Assembly: GCA_021521415.1 (NCBI GenBank)
Contig: JAIQDT010000028.1
Coordinates: forward strand, 719,001 to 783,000
Length of the DNA: 64,000 nt
Direction of reading: 5' to 3'
Source of the DNA: Bidens hawaiensis
Taxonomy: Eukaryota > Streptophyta > Magnoliopsida > Asterales > Asteraceae
Part shown: piece by piece, positions 21,751 to 34,980 of the stretch
Numbering within the stretch: the stretch's first letter is position 1
Layout: each line of letters opens with the position of its first letter
Notes under the pieces: generated by a model
What the model was told of the DNA's origin: nothing
Database searches by the model: none
What the model saw: only the letters and a program-made list of their open reading frames with translations
Position numbers and translations under genes: made by a program

Positions 21751-24256
21751 CCGCCCACAACATGCCCCGAGTAGCTATGTCTAACACTACATAGCCTGTA
21801 TATATGAATATGGTCATGTGCAAACGGCGCTATGTGACACGGCAACCAGATCGATTTCGTTTGGGTTTGTCAAACCAATAGTACTATTCACAAGCCACCG
21901 GCTCGAAGTTAATCACTGTGATCCTGGGGACTTTCGTGTGTTAGCACTTAGATAATTCACATCAATACATGTTTCAAGTATGTATATGTAATCAAACATG
22001 CTTTTCACCCCAAAAGTTCGTAAAACAGTTTAAAGAGTGGGGTCATGAAACTCACAGTTTAGTAGATAATCAGTAGCACGTCGGTTCGAGGTTTATATAA
22101 CTTGCAATCACGGTTTCCTATAATCAATATTATAATAATATTAATTTTTTAATATTATTATAATCTCAATACTAAACTAGGCTGTATAACTAATCAGAGT
22201 ATAGCTGGAAGCCCAGAAAGTGGCAATAGGCTTAGGTTGTGATGTTGTTTAATGTCTAATACTTAGAATTGAACTTGGCTCAGATTCCCATTTTCCCAGC
22301 TGGGCCAAGTTGTTCGTTTATGGGTTCAGAAAACAGTTATGGGAAAATAAGCTTGGGTAAATGTATTGGTTAATAAAATGATTAAGTTATAAAGAAGGAT
22401 CATATACTGGGGTCCCGGATTAGCCACGGGGCCCTGTTTCTGTTTATTCAGTTTGATTTAAGAAAAAACGCGCACAATCCACCCGGATTGTCCAGGTTTC
22501 TCATAGAAAAGTTCTTTTTTAAATAATTAGTCCAAAAAATATGATTTTTGATCACTCTTGGTGTTTAATCTTCAAATTAGCATAATTAATTAACCGTTAA
22601 TCATTAAATTATGAAAATTTAGCCACTTATCAATTAAAATATGTAAATTTTAATAAAAATATTTCTGGAATTATTTACTGATTTATTAATTTATGAAAAT
22701 TCATTTTATCAGCTATATTTCGCCTGAAAATCGTCCGTTTATCCCAAACAATTTCCAAAAATTCCACAAAAATTCCTTAATACTAAAATCATGTCCCAAA
22801 ACAACCTGCATCAATTCCAGAATGAAAAAAGCTCGTTCATTATTCTTTTCGGCCCAAATTCGGCTATAAAAATTCACATGAACGCATATATAAAAAATAC
22901 CTTTAGACTTTTCCAAATGATCCCAAAATTCATATGTGATCAAAATACATCAAATCTGAGTTCCCAGAAAAAGTTTATAATTTTTGAAGTATTTTAGCTA
23001 TTTTTCCCAAATAAACGTCCCAATTCGGTAATAAATTCGCCAAATATTCTCAGATGGTCGAAAAATTACCAAATTTGAACAGGGACTCAATGACATGGTC
23101 CCCGATGTCCCTGAAAAATTTCAAGGCTTAATAATATGTACATCATAACCTTAACCTAAACGGCCCGTAAGCGAGTGTTTCGGCATTACCTTAGCGGTTT
23201 TGGTTCGTTTCCGCCTTTCTAATCAACTTTTCAAACTCTTGTGCTCCTATGTAAGCTATATACAAGTCCTATATCACAAACCAAGCAAGTTTCATCAATA
23301 GAACAGCCCTTTAACTTAGGGTTTCGGCTAGTGCACAAAAACGAACTTTTGAACCGTAAAAATGCCGTTTCAACCCTTTAATCCGTGTTTATGGCCAAAA
23401 AAGCTGTTAAACCAGGTTCCTTACCATGTGTATGATCAAAACATGTCTATGGACCATTTTTAGGGTTTTTAAACAGGTAGGAATGATTTTTGGCAATCAA
23501 ACTATGTTTATTTGGTATTAATCAATGTTAAACAAGTGTAAAAGTAGCTTATTTAAGTTGTTACCTTAGGGTTTTGGAGAGTTTTTAGAAAAACTGACTT
23601 GCAGCTGCTTGGACTTTAGTTTTTTTCAAATTAAATGAATAAACAACCTTACATAACAAGTTTTATAAAAAAAAATGGGGGTGGGGTTTAGCTGGCCGAT
23701 CGGAAGACTCATGGGCGCATTTTGGGCCCATTTTGGCCCAAGTTTCTGATTCTAAAGGCCCAAAAATGAAAAGCCCAGTCCAAATTTAGTTCGGGTTCGG
23801 TTTTTGGCGCGAAAAACTTATCGGGTGCGTTAAACAGTGCGAAAACGAGTGTTTTTCGGCTAGTTTTGAGTAAAATTATAAAAACATACTATATGTTTGT
23901 AAAAATCGAAAATATTTTCACAGATTGCTTAAAACATTTCAAATAAGTGTTTGGTAAGTCTTTTTCGGCTTAACGGATGCTACAATGCTTGGTTTGTAAC
24001 TATCTTTCGCGTTTAAATCTATAGCGGGTAGTTAAACGAGCATATTTTCGTTTAACTTGTCTGCTATCAAACTAAGGTCATATTACTAATATTTTAGCTT
24101 ATATTAAACGTATAACACTTGTAGATGGTCCCCCGGGATTTCTGGGTCATAACCCGACCCGTTTGGTTAATCGTTCGTTTGTTACGCAAAAGGCGTTTAT
24201 TTGCTTAATCGGTAAATACGTACTGAGGTGTACCTTGTTTTGGCTCAAATGTCACA
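21745..24256 (-). repeat. Tekay-type gypsy LTR, truncated at its CCD4 junction
   Basis: Matches the LTR at 29036-32096 from that copy's position 29531 to its end, so about 495 bp are missing at the CCD4 side. The right end is TGTCACA at 24250-24256, directly followed by gag sequence of the Sirevirus. On the minus strand the family starts TGTGACATT and ends GGGTGTGACA. It contains the perfect hairpin at 22129-22164. No target duplication can be checked because one end is lost. Confidence 0.82.
22129..22164. repeat. Perfect 16-bp stem hairpin in the Tekay LTR
   Basis: Arms ATTATAATAATATTAA and its exact complement, loop TTTT. The same hairpin is found at 29916-29951 and 51644-51679 in sibling LTRs. 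Confidence 0.85.
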
Positions 24257-25509
24257 ATTCTAATGTAAACAGTCTATCTAATGTATGTTTTATGGCTAGT
24301 GGTGCGACTACAAACTCAAATGCTCATGCATCGAGCTTGCCTAAGGTAAATCTACAAGAAGCTGAACAACAGTTCGCTTTTGTGTGTGCGTTCATGACTT
24401 CTTATGAACAGCTGGTTGGAAGCAAGATCGCTACGAGCGACCTCACAGATGAAGATTATGATCAAATCGACCCGGACGATCTTGAGCTAATGGATTTAAA
24501 ATGGAACATGGCTATGATTGTTCGTAAAGTCAAAAGGTTTATGCAACGAACGGGAAAAGATCTTCCTACGTTGAACAAAAGGGTCGGGTTTGATAAGCTG
24601 AAGGTAAAATGTTATAATTGCGGGGAATTTGGCCATTTTGCCAAAGAATGTGACAAGTCGAGGAAAGACTATTCTGGCTCACGCAATTCTGAACGTTCTT
24701 CAGGAAAGAATTCATCTGGTGGGGATAAGAGTAAATCTGCTGTATCTGGTGATCAAGACAAATCTTCTGCTACTCAAACTTTAGTGGTCAATGAAGCAGT
24801 TAATTGGTCTCAACGTTTGTTGGGAAATCAAGCAAACGTGGCTATTGTTGAACCAGTGGAAAAATTTGAAGACGCCAGCAGTGATAATGTATCAGAGGGA
24901 AGTGATTCGTCTGACTCTGAGACTGACACTGATCAAAGTCTGTCGTCTCAAACTGAATCAATCTCTGTGAAAGCTGAATCTTATGCTTGTATGGCTAAAA
25001 TTGATGAGGTATGTCACAAATCTCAATCTAATGTATCTGAACCTTCATCAAAAGTGAATGATTGTGCTGTATTAAAAGCCAAACTTGAAACAGCATTAAC
25101 TCAGAACAATACAATCACAAAAGATCACTTTATGATCAATGAATGCTACAAACAGAAGACAAAATTGCTAGAGCAATCAACTCTGAAAATTCAAAAACTG
25201 TCTGAAAGCAATCATGATTTTAAAGCTAAAGTTCATTGTAAGATTATTGAAGTTGATCAACATTTGAAGGAGATTCTTCGACTCTGAACCTGTATTCCCA
25301 ATCTTGAAAACGAAATAATGGAATTGAATACTAAGCTTGGAATATTCAGAGATTCTTCATTTCTTTTGAATGAAATAATTGAGGTTAATCATTCACATAA
25401 GAAAAATGGAAAAGCAGGTTTGGGTTACGTCGAAATTCCACCTCCTTTTAAACATGATTACAGTAGAATTCTCGATGTGGAAAAATTTTCAAATATGTCT
25501 ACTGTTAAT
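24257..25509 (+). pseudogene. Sirevirus gag, 5'-truncated
   Basis: In-frame sequence starts straight after the LTR end at 24256. The first ATG in the Copia part is 24292. The C-terminal gag half is present: a QIDPDDLELMDLKWNMAMI stretch, RVGFDKLKVK, then the zinc knuckle CYNCGEFGHFAKEC (about 24608-24650) for RNA binding, then a Ser/Asp/Lys-rich region and a Lys/Glu-rich segment of coiled-coil type. An in-frame TGA at 25285 is followed by more of the same frame (25288-25509, with GLGYVEIPPPF). A frameshift near 25510 moves into the pol frame. The N-terminal capsid part is absent. The 43 codons upstream of 24292 are LTR sequence read by chance. Confidence 0.85.
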
Positions 25510-28500
25510 ATGAAAGTGTTGATACAACTGGTCCTGCTCGTGAACCAATTCATATCGAAATTAAAAAGGTTTTCACCAAAAACAAATTGGATGGTTCAAT
25601 CGAGGAGTTGTCTGAACCAGATGTGATTGTCAAAAACAAAGATATTCCAATTGACAATCATATTCTGTGTGAACCCGAAGATTTTGAACAAGCTGTGTAT
25701 GGTTCTAAGACTTCGGGTGTTTTTTCAAACACATCAAACATTCCTAAGGTAAATCCTAAAGTAATTCATAAGGAAAAATCTAATATATCTCAATCAGACA
25801 AGCCTTCGGTGTCTGATGAGGAGTTGATGCGATTTGTTAATCCTCAATTGAAATCATCAAATGTAAAAGCTTTTAAATTAAAGGGTTTATCAAAAGTGTT
25901 TTCTGACAAAGAAGTTCCTTTGAATCTTCTTAAACCTGAAATGATTGAAAGTGTATTTCAGGATGACACTTCACAAATGACTGAACTTGAACAAAAATTT
26001 TATCAATAAAAAATTGTTAATGTTCAAGAAAAACCAAAAACTAATATTTTTAAACCTATCACGTTCATAAAATCATCAGGTTTGGAAAATTCTTCGAATT
26101 TAACAAATCTTGAATTCTATAAGAAAAGAAAGGGTTTAAAACACGAAACACCAAAGAAAGTTACATTTGAGAAACCCAAAGATGATATTCATAAATCTTT
26201 GCTATCAAAGACTACATGTACTTTGCCACAAAACACTTTGGACTCTCGATTATGTTTCAAATGTGGTGAACCGGGTCATGTTTCCAAAAAGTTCAAAGCA
26301 AAGATTGATGATATCAAAGACTCATCGACTAGAAAGATTCACTCTTTATCAAACTTAAAAGAAAATCAAGTTGATGAGTGTGTTATAATGTATTCGAATA
26401 TTAATCCGAAGAAAGTTATTCGGATTGATTCGGATAATGTAGCAACCAAATGTGTTGATCGTGCTCAACCAATTTGTTCAAATGTTGATTTAGGAAGAAT
26501 ATGTGATGGATACTTAAAGAAGAAAACTAAGAAAACCGTCACATATTCTCAAGTCCCGAATGTTGGTGTTAATTTAAATGATTCTCCTAAAGTATCACAG
26601 GGAGAGCCCAAGACTGAGGCTTGGGCTGCCTTTTTGAACTAATCATTTTACTTGTTTGTGCAGGGTACATCTCGGTCCGTGTCTAATCACAAATGGATAT
26701 TGGATAGTGGATGTTCTCGGCATATCACCGGAAACCTGGATCTTCTGAATAACATCAAAGATATTCAAGGGGGTTATGTTGCATTTGCTGGTAACCAAGG
26801 AGGAATGATTACGAAAGAGGGAGAAGTTTCAAACGGAAAAGTAACGTTTGAAAAGGTTAATTATTGTGAAAAGGTGGATCATAATCTGTTGAGCGTGTCA
26901 CAGATTTGCGATAAGAAATTTACCACTATATTCACCGACAACGAATGTGTTATTCTTTAACCAGGATACACAATTCCTGAAGACATGGTTGTCATGCGAT
27001 CACCTCGATCAAATGACATTTATGTACTTGACATGAGTTATGATGTACATGTTTCGCCCTCAGCTACTTGCTTTGTATCCAAAGCGACTGAGAAAGATTC
27101 TATTCTTTGGCATAGACGCATGGGACACATCCACTTACGAAAGATGAACTTTCTAATGTCAAATGATTTAGTGGATGGTGTGTCACTCAAGAATTTCAAG
27201 TTCAATGATCACTGTGTCGCATGCAAGAAGGGGAAACAAAAGAAGAAATCACATCCAAGCAAGTCACTAAACACTATTGTTAGTCCTCTTGAACGACTTC
27301 ATATGGATCTCTTTGGTCCGGTGAACCGTGCTAGTATTGCTGGAGATTTTTACTGTTTAGTAGTAACGGATGATTTCTCACGCTACTCATGGGTGTTATT
27401 TATGGGATCGAAGGATCAGACTCCTGTCTTAATTCAGAATCTGATTACGAAGATCAAATCACTTTACAAACTGAAAGTGAGACGAATTCGTAGTGATAAT
27501 GGAACTGAATTTAGGAATAACGTATTGGATTTCTTCTGCATTCAGAAAGGAATTCATCAGGAATTCAGTGCACCTTATGTTTCTCAACAGAACGATGTGT
27601 CTGAAAGAAAAAATCGTATGCTGATTGAAGCTGCACGTACAATGCTTGCTGCTTCAAAGCTACCTGTTCAATTCTGGAACGAAGCTGTGAATACGGCATG
27701 TTATACACTGAATCGCGTACTAACGGTAAAGAAGCTCAAGAAGACAAGTTACGAGCTTCTGAATAATCGTAAGCTGAACTTAAAGTATTTAGAACCATTT
27801 GGGTGTCCAGGTACTATTTTGAAGAAAGACTTTGGAAAGTTCGATGAGAAAGCTTTTGAGGGTTATTTCTTGGGATACAACTCTCCGAAGAAGCGGATTT
27901 TCAATTTTTCTTCCGGTTGTGTGGAATAATGGTATCATGTTGATTGTCAAAGTTATACGACTCCACCAACTGGTACAGGGCCCGCTTGGATGTTTGATTA
28001 CGATCGCTTATTTAATTCGTTTACATCAACGGTCGATGAAGTACCTGACGATTTCATTAGATCATATTTGGAGGATCAATGTCTTTCGAATCCAAGGATT
28101 GCCTCGGTTGATGTAAATGACTTTCCTAATGTATCAGAAACGACGAATGATGTTTCTGAATCTTTCGATGACGCTGACTATGTGGATTCATCATCTGTAA
28201 TGGTAGATGAAGCTCAAGAGACTACCGAGCCAATTCTAATCAGTGATGATTCAACAACTGTCTCTTTAGACACAGCGGAGGAGAATATCACCAATTTGGG
28301 TGATAATTTATCTGTTCCTACAAATCCTTCTTTAAGGATTCATTCACAGCATCCACAGGATCAGATAATTGGTGATGTGAACGACGGGGTTCGTACAAGG
28401 CACCAATTGGCTAATGTATGTGATGATCAGGTTGATTGTAATGTATCTCCTACCGAGGATTCGATAGTTTGTGCTTATGCGGATTTGCATTCTTCGGGTT

Positions 28501-29035
28501 TCCTTAGTATCGCACAATACACCTACTTCCTATCACAGATAGAACCGACTAGTGTCGCAATGGCACTCAAGGAACCGTCATGGGTTGAAGCTATGCAGGA
28601 GGAGCTGCAACAGTTTATAAGACTGGGTGTATGGGACTTAATAGATAAACCCAATCGCGTATAGAAGGCGATTCCAACTAAATGGGTCTTTAGGTGAAAA
28701 AAGGGCGACCGCGGGGTAATCGTGAGAAACAAAGCACGATTGGTCGTACTTGGATACAATCAACAAGAAGGCATAGATTACACTAAAGTATATGCTCCGG
28801 TGGCACGACTGGAGGCTATACGTATCTTTCTTGCCTATGCAGCCTACAAGAATTTTAAGGTTTATCAAATGGATGTGAAATCGGTGTTCTTAAATGGTGC
28901 TATTCATGAAGAAGTGTATGTAAAGCAGCATCCAGGTTTCGAGGATCCAGACTTTCCAGAGCGTGTTTACTGATTAAACAAAGCTCTTTATGGTTTACAC
29001 CAGGCCCCGAGAGCCTGGTACAACACGTTGGCTGA
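25510..29035 (+). pseudogene. Sirevirus pol, first part: protease, integrase, N-terminal reverse transcriptase
   Basis: One reading frame throughout, broken by stops at 26007, 26640, 26958, 27927, 28662, 28695 and 28971. Features in order: a second, degenerate knuckle CFKCGEPGHVSKKF (about 26250), where the last Cys is replaced by Phe; aspartic protease motif DSGCSRH at 26703; GAG-pre-integrase WHRRMGH (about 27108) with CVACKKGK; integrase core with HMDLFGP, RSDNGTEF and SERKNR, which keeps the three acidic catalytic residues; an Asp/Ser/Thr-rich linker; then reverse transcriptase with [35 protein letters not shown] and YGLHQAPRAWYN. It is interrupted at 29035 by a solo LTR. Confidence 0.9.
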
Positions 29036-32000
29036 TGTCACACCCCGACTAGCACAATGCGGAAGCGTAAAACGGGAATGTAACAGACACCTCTGGTATC
29101 AACACATTGTTTATAAAGAAACATTACACACTAATTTACAATATATTACATTTCTTTGTTTTGTCATTGTTTTAGAGTCTATGTGATACAAACAAAACTA
29201 GTTCGTTAACTATACGTTCTTACTACTAACACCCTTGCTTCTATTCACATAGCATCAACCACACATCTTAGGCAAGTAACAGGTCACCAAATCATTCCGA
29301 TTTAAGTACACCTGAAAAGCAGTTTAAAACGGGTCAACTACTAGAGTTGGTGAGTTTCACGAGTTTCAAGAAAACAGTAATGAGTATTCACAAGTCAACA
29401 CTTGTAATCATGAAATAAGTATGTATGTATGTATGTATGTATGTAAATGATGTAATTATGCTAAGCTACAGTGAAGCCTTGGCTGTATGTGCTGCGTGCA
29501 TCCATTTCCCACGCTCAATCAACCACTGTGGCCCACTTCCGCCCACAACATGGCCCGGTAGCTATGTCTAACACTACATAGTCTGTTTGTATAAATATGG
29601 TCATGTGCAAACGGCGCTATGTGACACGGCAACCAGGCCGATTCCGTTTGGGTTTGTCAAACCAATAGTACTATTCACAAGCCACCGGCTCGAAGTTAAT
29701 CACTGTGATCATGGGGATTTTCATGTGTTAGCACTTAGATAATTCACATCAATACATGTTTCAGGTATGCATATGTAATCAAACATGCTTTTCACCCCAA
29801 AAGTTCGTAAAACTGTTTAAAGAGTGGGGTCATGAAACTCACGGTTTAGAAGATAATCAGTACCGTATCGGCTCGTGGTTTGTTCGGTCCGCTATCAGTA
29901 GTTCCTATAATCAATATTATAATAATATTAATATTTTAATATTATTATAATCTCAATACTAAACTGGGCTGTATAACTAATCTGGGTATAGCTGGAATGC
30001 CTAGAAAGTGGCAATAGGCTTAGGTTGTGATGTTGTTCAATGTCTAATACTTAAAACCGAACATGGCTCAGATTCCTGTTTTCCCAGCTGGGCCAAGTTG
30101 TTCGTTTACGCGTTCAGAAAACAGTTATGGGAAAATAAGCTTGGGTAAATGTATTGGTTAATAAAATGATTAAGTTATAAAGAAGGATCACATACTGGGG
30201 TCCCGAATTAGCCACGGGGCCCGTTTCCGTTTATTCAGTTTGATTTGAGAAGAAATGCGCACAATCCACCCTGATTGTCCAAGTTTCTCATAGAAAAGTT
30301 CCTTTTCACTTAATTAGTCCAAAATATGATTTTTGATCACTCTCGGTGTTTTGATATTTCCGCAGATTCGCTAGTCGCAAACTTGCCGGTTTTTATAAAA
30401 ACTAAATTTGTTTAATCTTTAAATTAGCATAATTAATTAACCGTTAATCATTAAATTATGAAAACTTAACCACTTATCAATTAAAATATGTAGATTTATA
30501 TAAAAATATTTCTGGAATTATTTACTGATTTATTAATTTATACAAATTCATTTCATCAGCTATAATTCGTCTGAAAATCGTCCGTTTACCCCAAAAAATT
30601 TCCAAAAATTCCACAAAAATTCCTAAATGCTCAAATCATGTCCCAAATCAACTTGTATCAATTCCAGAATGTAAAAAGCTCGTGCGATATTCTTTCGGCC
30701 CAAATTTGGCTATAAAAATTCACACGAACACATATAAGCAAAACACCTTTAAACTTCTCCAAATGATCCCAAAATTAATATGTGATCAAAATACATCAAA
30801 TATGAGTTCCCAGAAAAATTTCATAATTTTTGAAGTATTTTAGCTATTTTTCCCAAATAAACGTCCCAATTCGGTAATAAATTCACCAAATATTCTCGGA
30901 TGGTCGAAAAATTACCAAATTTGTACAGGGACTCATTGACATGGTCCCTGATTTCCCTAAAAAATTTCAAGTCCTAATAATATGCACAAACCTTAACCTA
31001 AATAGCCCGTAAGCGAGTGTTTCGGCATTACCTTAGCGGGTTTGGCTCGTTTCCGACTTTCTAATCAAGTTTTCAGGTTCTTGTGCTTCTATGCAAGCTA
31101 GATACAAGTCCTATATCACAAACCAAGCAATTTTTCATCAACATAACAGCCCTTAACTTAGGGTTTCGGCTAGTGCATTAAAACGAACTTTTGAACCGTA
31201 AAAACGCCGTTTCAACCCTTTAATCCGTGTTTATGGCCAAAAAAACTATCAAAACAGGTTCCTTACCATGTGTATGATCAAAACATGTTTATGGACCATT
31301 TTTGGGATTTTTACATGGTTAGGAATGATTTTTAGTAATCAAGACATCTTTTTATGGTATTAATCAAGGTTAAACAAGTACAAAAGCTACTTGTTTAAGC
31401 TCCTTACCTTAGGGTTTGATGGGTTTCTGGAAAATCAGGTTTAGAGCTGCTTGGACCTTAACTTCTTATCAACTAAAATGAATAATCAAGCTTGTGGAAT
31501 AAGTTTTATAAAAAAATGGGGGTGGGGTGGCGGCTGCGGCCGGGACTCCTTATGGGCCCATGTTGGGCTGTTTTGGCCCAATGATCTGGTTTCTCAAGCC
31601 CAAATACAAAAAGATCAGTCCAAATTTAGTTCTGGTTCGGTTTTTGGCGCGAAAAACTTATCGGGTGCGTTAAACAGTGCGAAAACGAATGTTTTTTGGC
31701 TAGTTTTGTGTAAAATTATAAAAACATACTATATGTTTGTAAAAATCAATAATATTTTCACGGATTGCTTAAAACATTTCAAATAAGTGTTTGGTAAGTC
31801 TTTTTCGGCTTAACGGATGATACAATGCTTGGTTTGTAACTATCTTTCGCGTTTAAATCTATAGCGGGTAGTTAAACGAGCATGTTTTCGTTTAACTTGT
31901 TTGCTATCAAACTAAGACCATATTTCTAATATTTTAGCTTGTATAGATCGTATATCACTTATAGATGCCCCCCCGAGATATCTGGGTCATAACCCGACCC

Positions 32001-32096
32001 GTTCGGTTAATCGTTCGATTGTTACGCAAAAGGCGTTTATTTGCTTAATCGTTAAATACGTACTGAGGTGTACCTTGTTTTGGCTGAAATGTCACA
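29036..32096 (-). repeat. Tekay-type solo LTR inside the Sirevirus reverse transcriptase
   Basis: 3061 bp from TGTCACACCCCG to AATGTCACA (plus-strand view), flanked by a perfect 5-bp duplication GCTGA (29031-29035 and 32097-32101). Removing LTR and one duplicate restores the pol frame. The same LTR family recurs at 21745, 49629, 54667 and 55202. Orientation is minus, because the Tekay internal region at 59784-64000 abuts the TGTGACATT end. It carries the conserved hairpin at 29916-29951 and a GTAT microsatellite near 29421-29445. Confidence 0.93.
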
Positions 32097-33155
32097 GCTG
32101 ACCATCTGCTAGAGAGTGGTTTCATGAGAGGGACTATGGATTGTACATTATTTTATAAGAACGTGGGTGATGATTTGCTCCTCGTCCAAATCTATGTGGA
32201 CGACATAATTTTTGGTTCGACGAACGACAACTTGTGTAATGATTTTGAAAAGACGATGCAAACCAAATTCGAGATGAGCTCGATGGGAGAGATGAACTTT
32301 TTCTTTGGATTGCAAGTTCACCAGTCTGATTCCGGGATCTTTATCCATCAGACAAAATATGTGAACAATGTCTTGAGCCGATTCAAGATATCTGACGGCA
32401 AAATTCCTTCGACACCTCTTCCCGTGGGTCACAATTTATCACCGGATGAATTGGAGGATATCGTCGATCCAACCCTATATCGTGCTATGATTGGTTCTCT
32501 CATGTATTTGACTGCATCGCGACCTGATATTATGTTTCCTGTTTGTTTGTGTGCTAGGTACCAATCGAGTCCCTGAGTGACTCACCTGGCGGCAGTAAAG
32601 CGCATCTTACATTATTTGAGGGGAAATCCAGACATCGGATTATGGTACCCCAAAAACGATAAGTTCGATCTCACCGCTTTTACTGATTCGGACTACAGAG
32701 GATGCAAAATCAACTTCAAATCTACATCAGCGGGATGTTAATTCTTAGGAAACCGGCTTGTTTCCTGGCAGTGTAAGAAGCAGACAACGGTCTCAACTTC
32801 AACAGCCGAAGTGGAGTATGTGGCGGCCTCGAGTTGCTGCTCACAGGTTCTCTGGATCCAGTAATACTTGCGGGATTACGGTTTGAAGTTTCTTACTACT
32901 CCCATTTATATTGATAATTCTGCTACAATTTCAATCACCAAAAATCTGGTTCACCATTCAAAAACCAAACATATTGAAATCCGTTATCACTTTATATGTG
33001 ATTGTTTTGAAAAGAAATTAATATCAATTGATAAAATTCATACGGATTTTCAAAAGGCTGACCTTTATACTAAGGCATTTAACAAAACACGTTTTCAATA
33101 TCTGCTAGGTATAAATGGTTTAAAAACTTTAGAAGAAATTCAAAAGCTTGGTTAA
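32097..33155 (+). pseudogene. Sirevirus pol, second part: C-terminal reverse transcriptase and RNase H
   Basis: It continues the frame broken at 29035. The catalytic YVDD box lies at 32193-32204, followed by FEMSSMGEMNFFFGLQV and YRAMIGSLMYLTASRPDI. RNase H is seen in DLTAFTDSDYRGC, VSWQCKKQTTVSTSTAEVEY, YIDNSATISITKN and HSKTKHIEIRYHFI. In-frame stops are at 32574 (TGA), 32739 (TAA) and 32862 (TAA). The frame ends at 33155 with EEIQKLG. No frameshift is seen in this part. Confidence 0.9.
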
Positions 33156-34596
33156 ATCATTTTTGTTGTTTTGTTTCGATTTTTGTTGTTTTTAGGGGGA
33201 GAAATATAAAATCCAAAGATATTGTGTTTTCAGTTTGTACAGAGAAATATTGAAAAACTTCGAAAACATTCAAATATTGAAAAATTTCAAAAACATTGAA
33301 AAATGTTCCTCAAAATGAGTTTTGAAGCAAAAAGGGAAAATGATAGTACATTGACGGGATTGATCTAGTACATGGATAAACTAGATTAAAAATTACCGTA
33401 AGCCCAGCAATATGATATGCAAAGATAGGCTTGACAGACTATATAGGAACTGATAAGATATAAAGATAATGAATGCCGAACCTAGTGGAATTACATCTTG
33501 AAAGATTGATACTATATCTGATTTAAAGAAAAGTCAAAAGTCAAAATGATTACTGTGTGTGCATGCGTTCATTTTTGAAGAAAATTCTGCTTTGTTTTAA
33601 TTTTATTTTGCAAAGAAATTCAACTTTGTTTTTTCTTTATTTTTATTCAAATATTGGATCCTCTCCTGCGCGATAAGATTATCCGACCTGAGGGTTAATA
33701 TTTGAGTATTATGCTTTATTTTTCTTGGTGTTTCGTATAAAATCTTGGACTCTTTCCGCGCGATAATACGGTATTATCCGAATTGAGAGTTAAGATTTTA
33801 TGCAATTTCAACTTATTTTTATCTTTTTATTTTGTTGAAATGGAACCTTATTTGCGTGTAGTCATACCGACCTTAAGGGAAAATTTTAACCTTCTGCTTT
33901 ATTTTTCTTTTATTATTTTTGCATGAGTCACAGTTAATCAAAATTTGAAAAATCAAAAGAAAACCGTACATGTGATATCACTGTATAAGAGATATAAATG
34001 TTATATCTGATTGATGGGGTCCACATATGGTTTCATGCCTAATTGAACCAAATTAAACCATATCGTAAAGTTTCCGACAAGTCTGTGAAAAGTTTAAGAT
34101 GACAATTATATCTGCAATCATCGTTGGGTTACGCGTATAATAATCATCGAAATTGAAGTGTTACTCAGTGATATTTTCGTCAATATGATTCCCTGCTCAA
34201 CTCACAAAAATATGTACTGCTTTAATAGTTTAGTCTTTTATTGGTTTTCCGTTATTTGTTATTTGGAAATTTTCGAAAATCCAAAAAGATTTTTTTTTCA
34301 ATACTGCTTTATTTTCGATTTACCGAGCTAGCGAATAAATTCAAAAGAAAAAGAAAAAAGATTGATCCCCAAAAAGTTTTAAGTTAATCGTGCTTAATGT
34401 ACTTACAACTGGTATCAGTTGTATTTTTAACGTAAAAATCTGCTTTAAGTTAAACATTACCGATCCTTGATTGATCGGGTATTTTAATGTATGTGATTAA
34501 ACCATAAAATTGGATTTAATTGTTTATTTAAGTCATTGTTAAAACCTTAATTGGTTTTAATACTATTTAATTCCTTAAAAAGAGATTTGTATCTCA

Positions 34597-34980
34597 TTCG
34601 CTAACGAAAATTTGGGTGATTCGTTAAAATGTTGAACGAATGAGTTTCTCATTCGTTATAAAGACATTCGCTTCCGTTGTGCATAACGAATGGAGGATCT
34701 TCGTTTAAACATTTAACGAATGGAATGTTTAATGTATCATTCGTTAAGAATTTTAACGAATAACATTCTCTTTCGTTTGAAACATTAACGAATAACTTAA
34801 ATTCGTTAAAAGTTAACGAATAAATCCTTATTCGTTTAAAAGGTTAAACGAATCAGGACGAATAAGTTAATGAATGAGGCCATTCATTAGTTCAAAATTT
34901 GAACGAATGACCTCGATTCGTGTGAAATTATTGGGTTAAAATCCCAATGTTTGACGAATGCCATTTCATTCGCCATTTTC
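34597..34980. repeat. Palindromic half-site cluster 1 (CATTCGTT / AACGAATG)
   Basis: More than a dozen TTCGTT or AACGAA words, mostly as inverted pairs separated by a few bases, for example ATTCGTTAAGAATTTTAACG at 34739. The full palindrome would be CATTCGTTAACGAATG. The same half-sites recur in 35388-35730, 38985-39165 and 43255-43455. Confidence 0.85.

Noticed and set aside
24163..24291. Start of gag at 24163
   Set aside because: The first 43 codons are LTR sequence in chance frame; the LTR ends at 24256 and the first Copia ATG is 24292.
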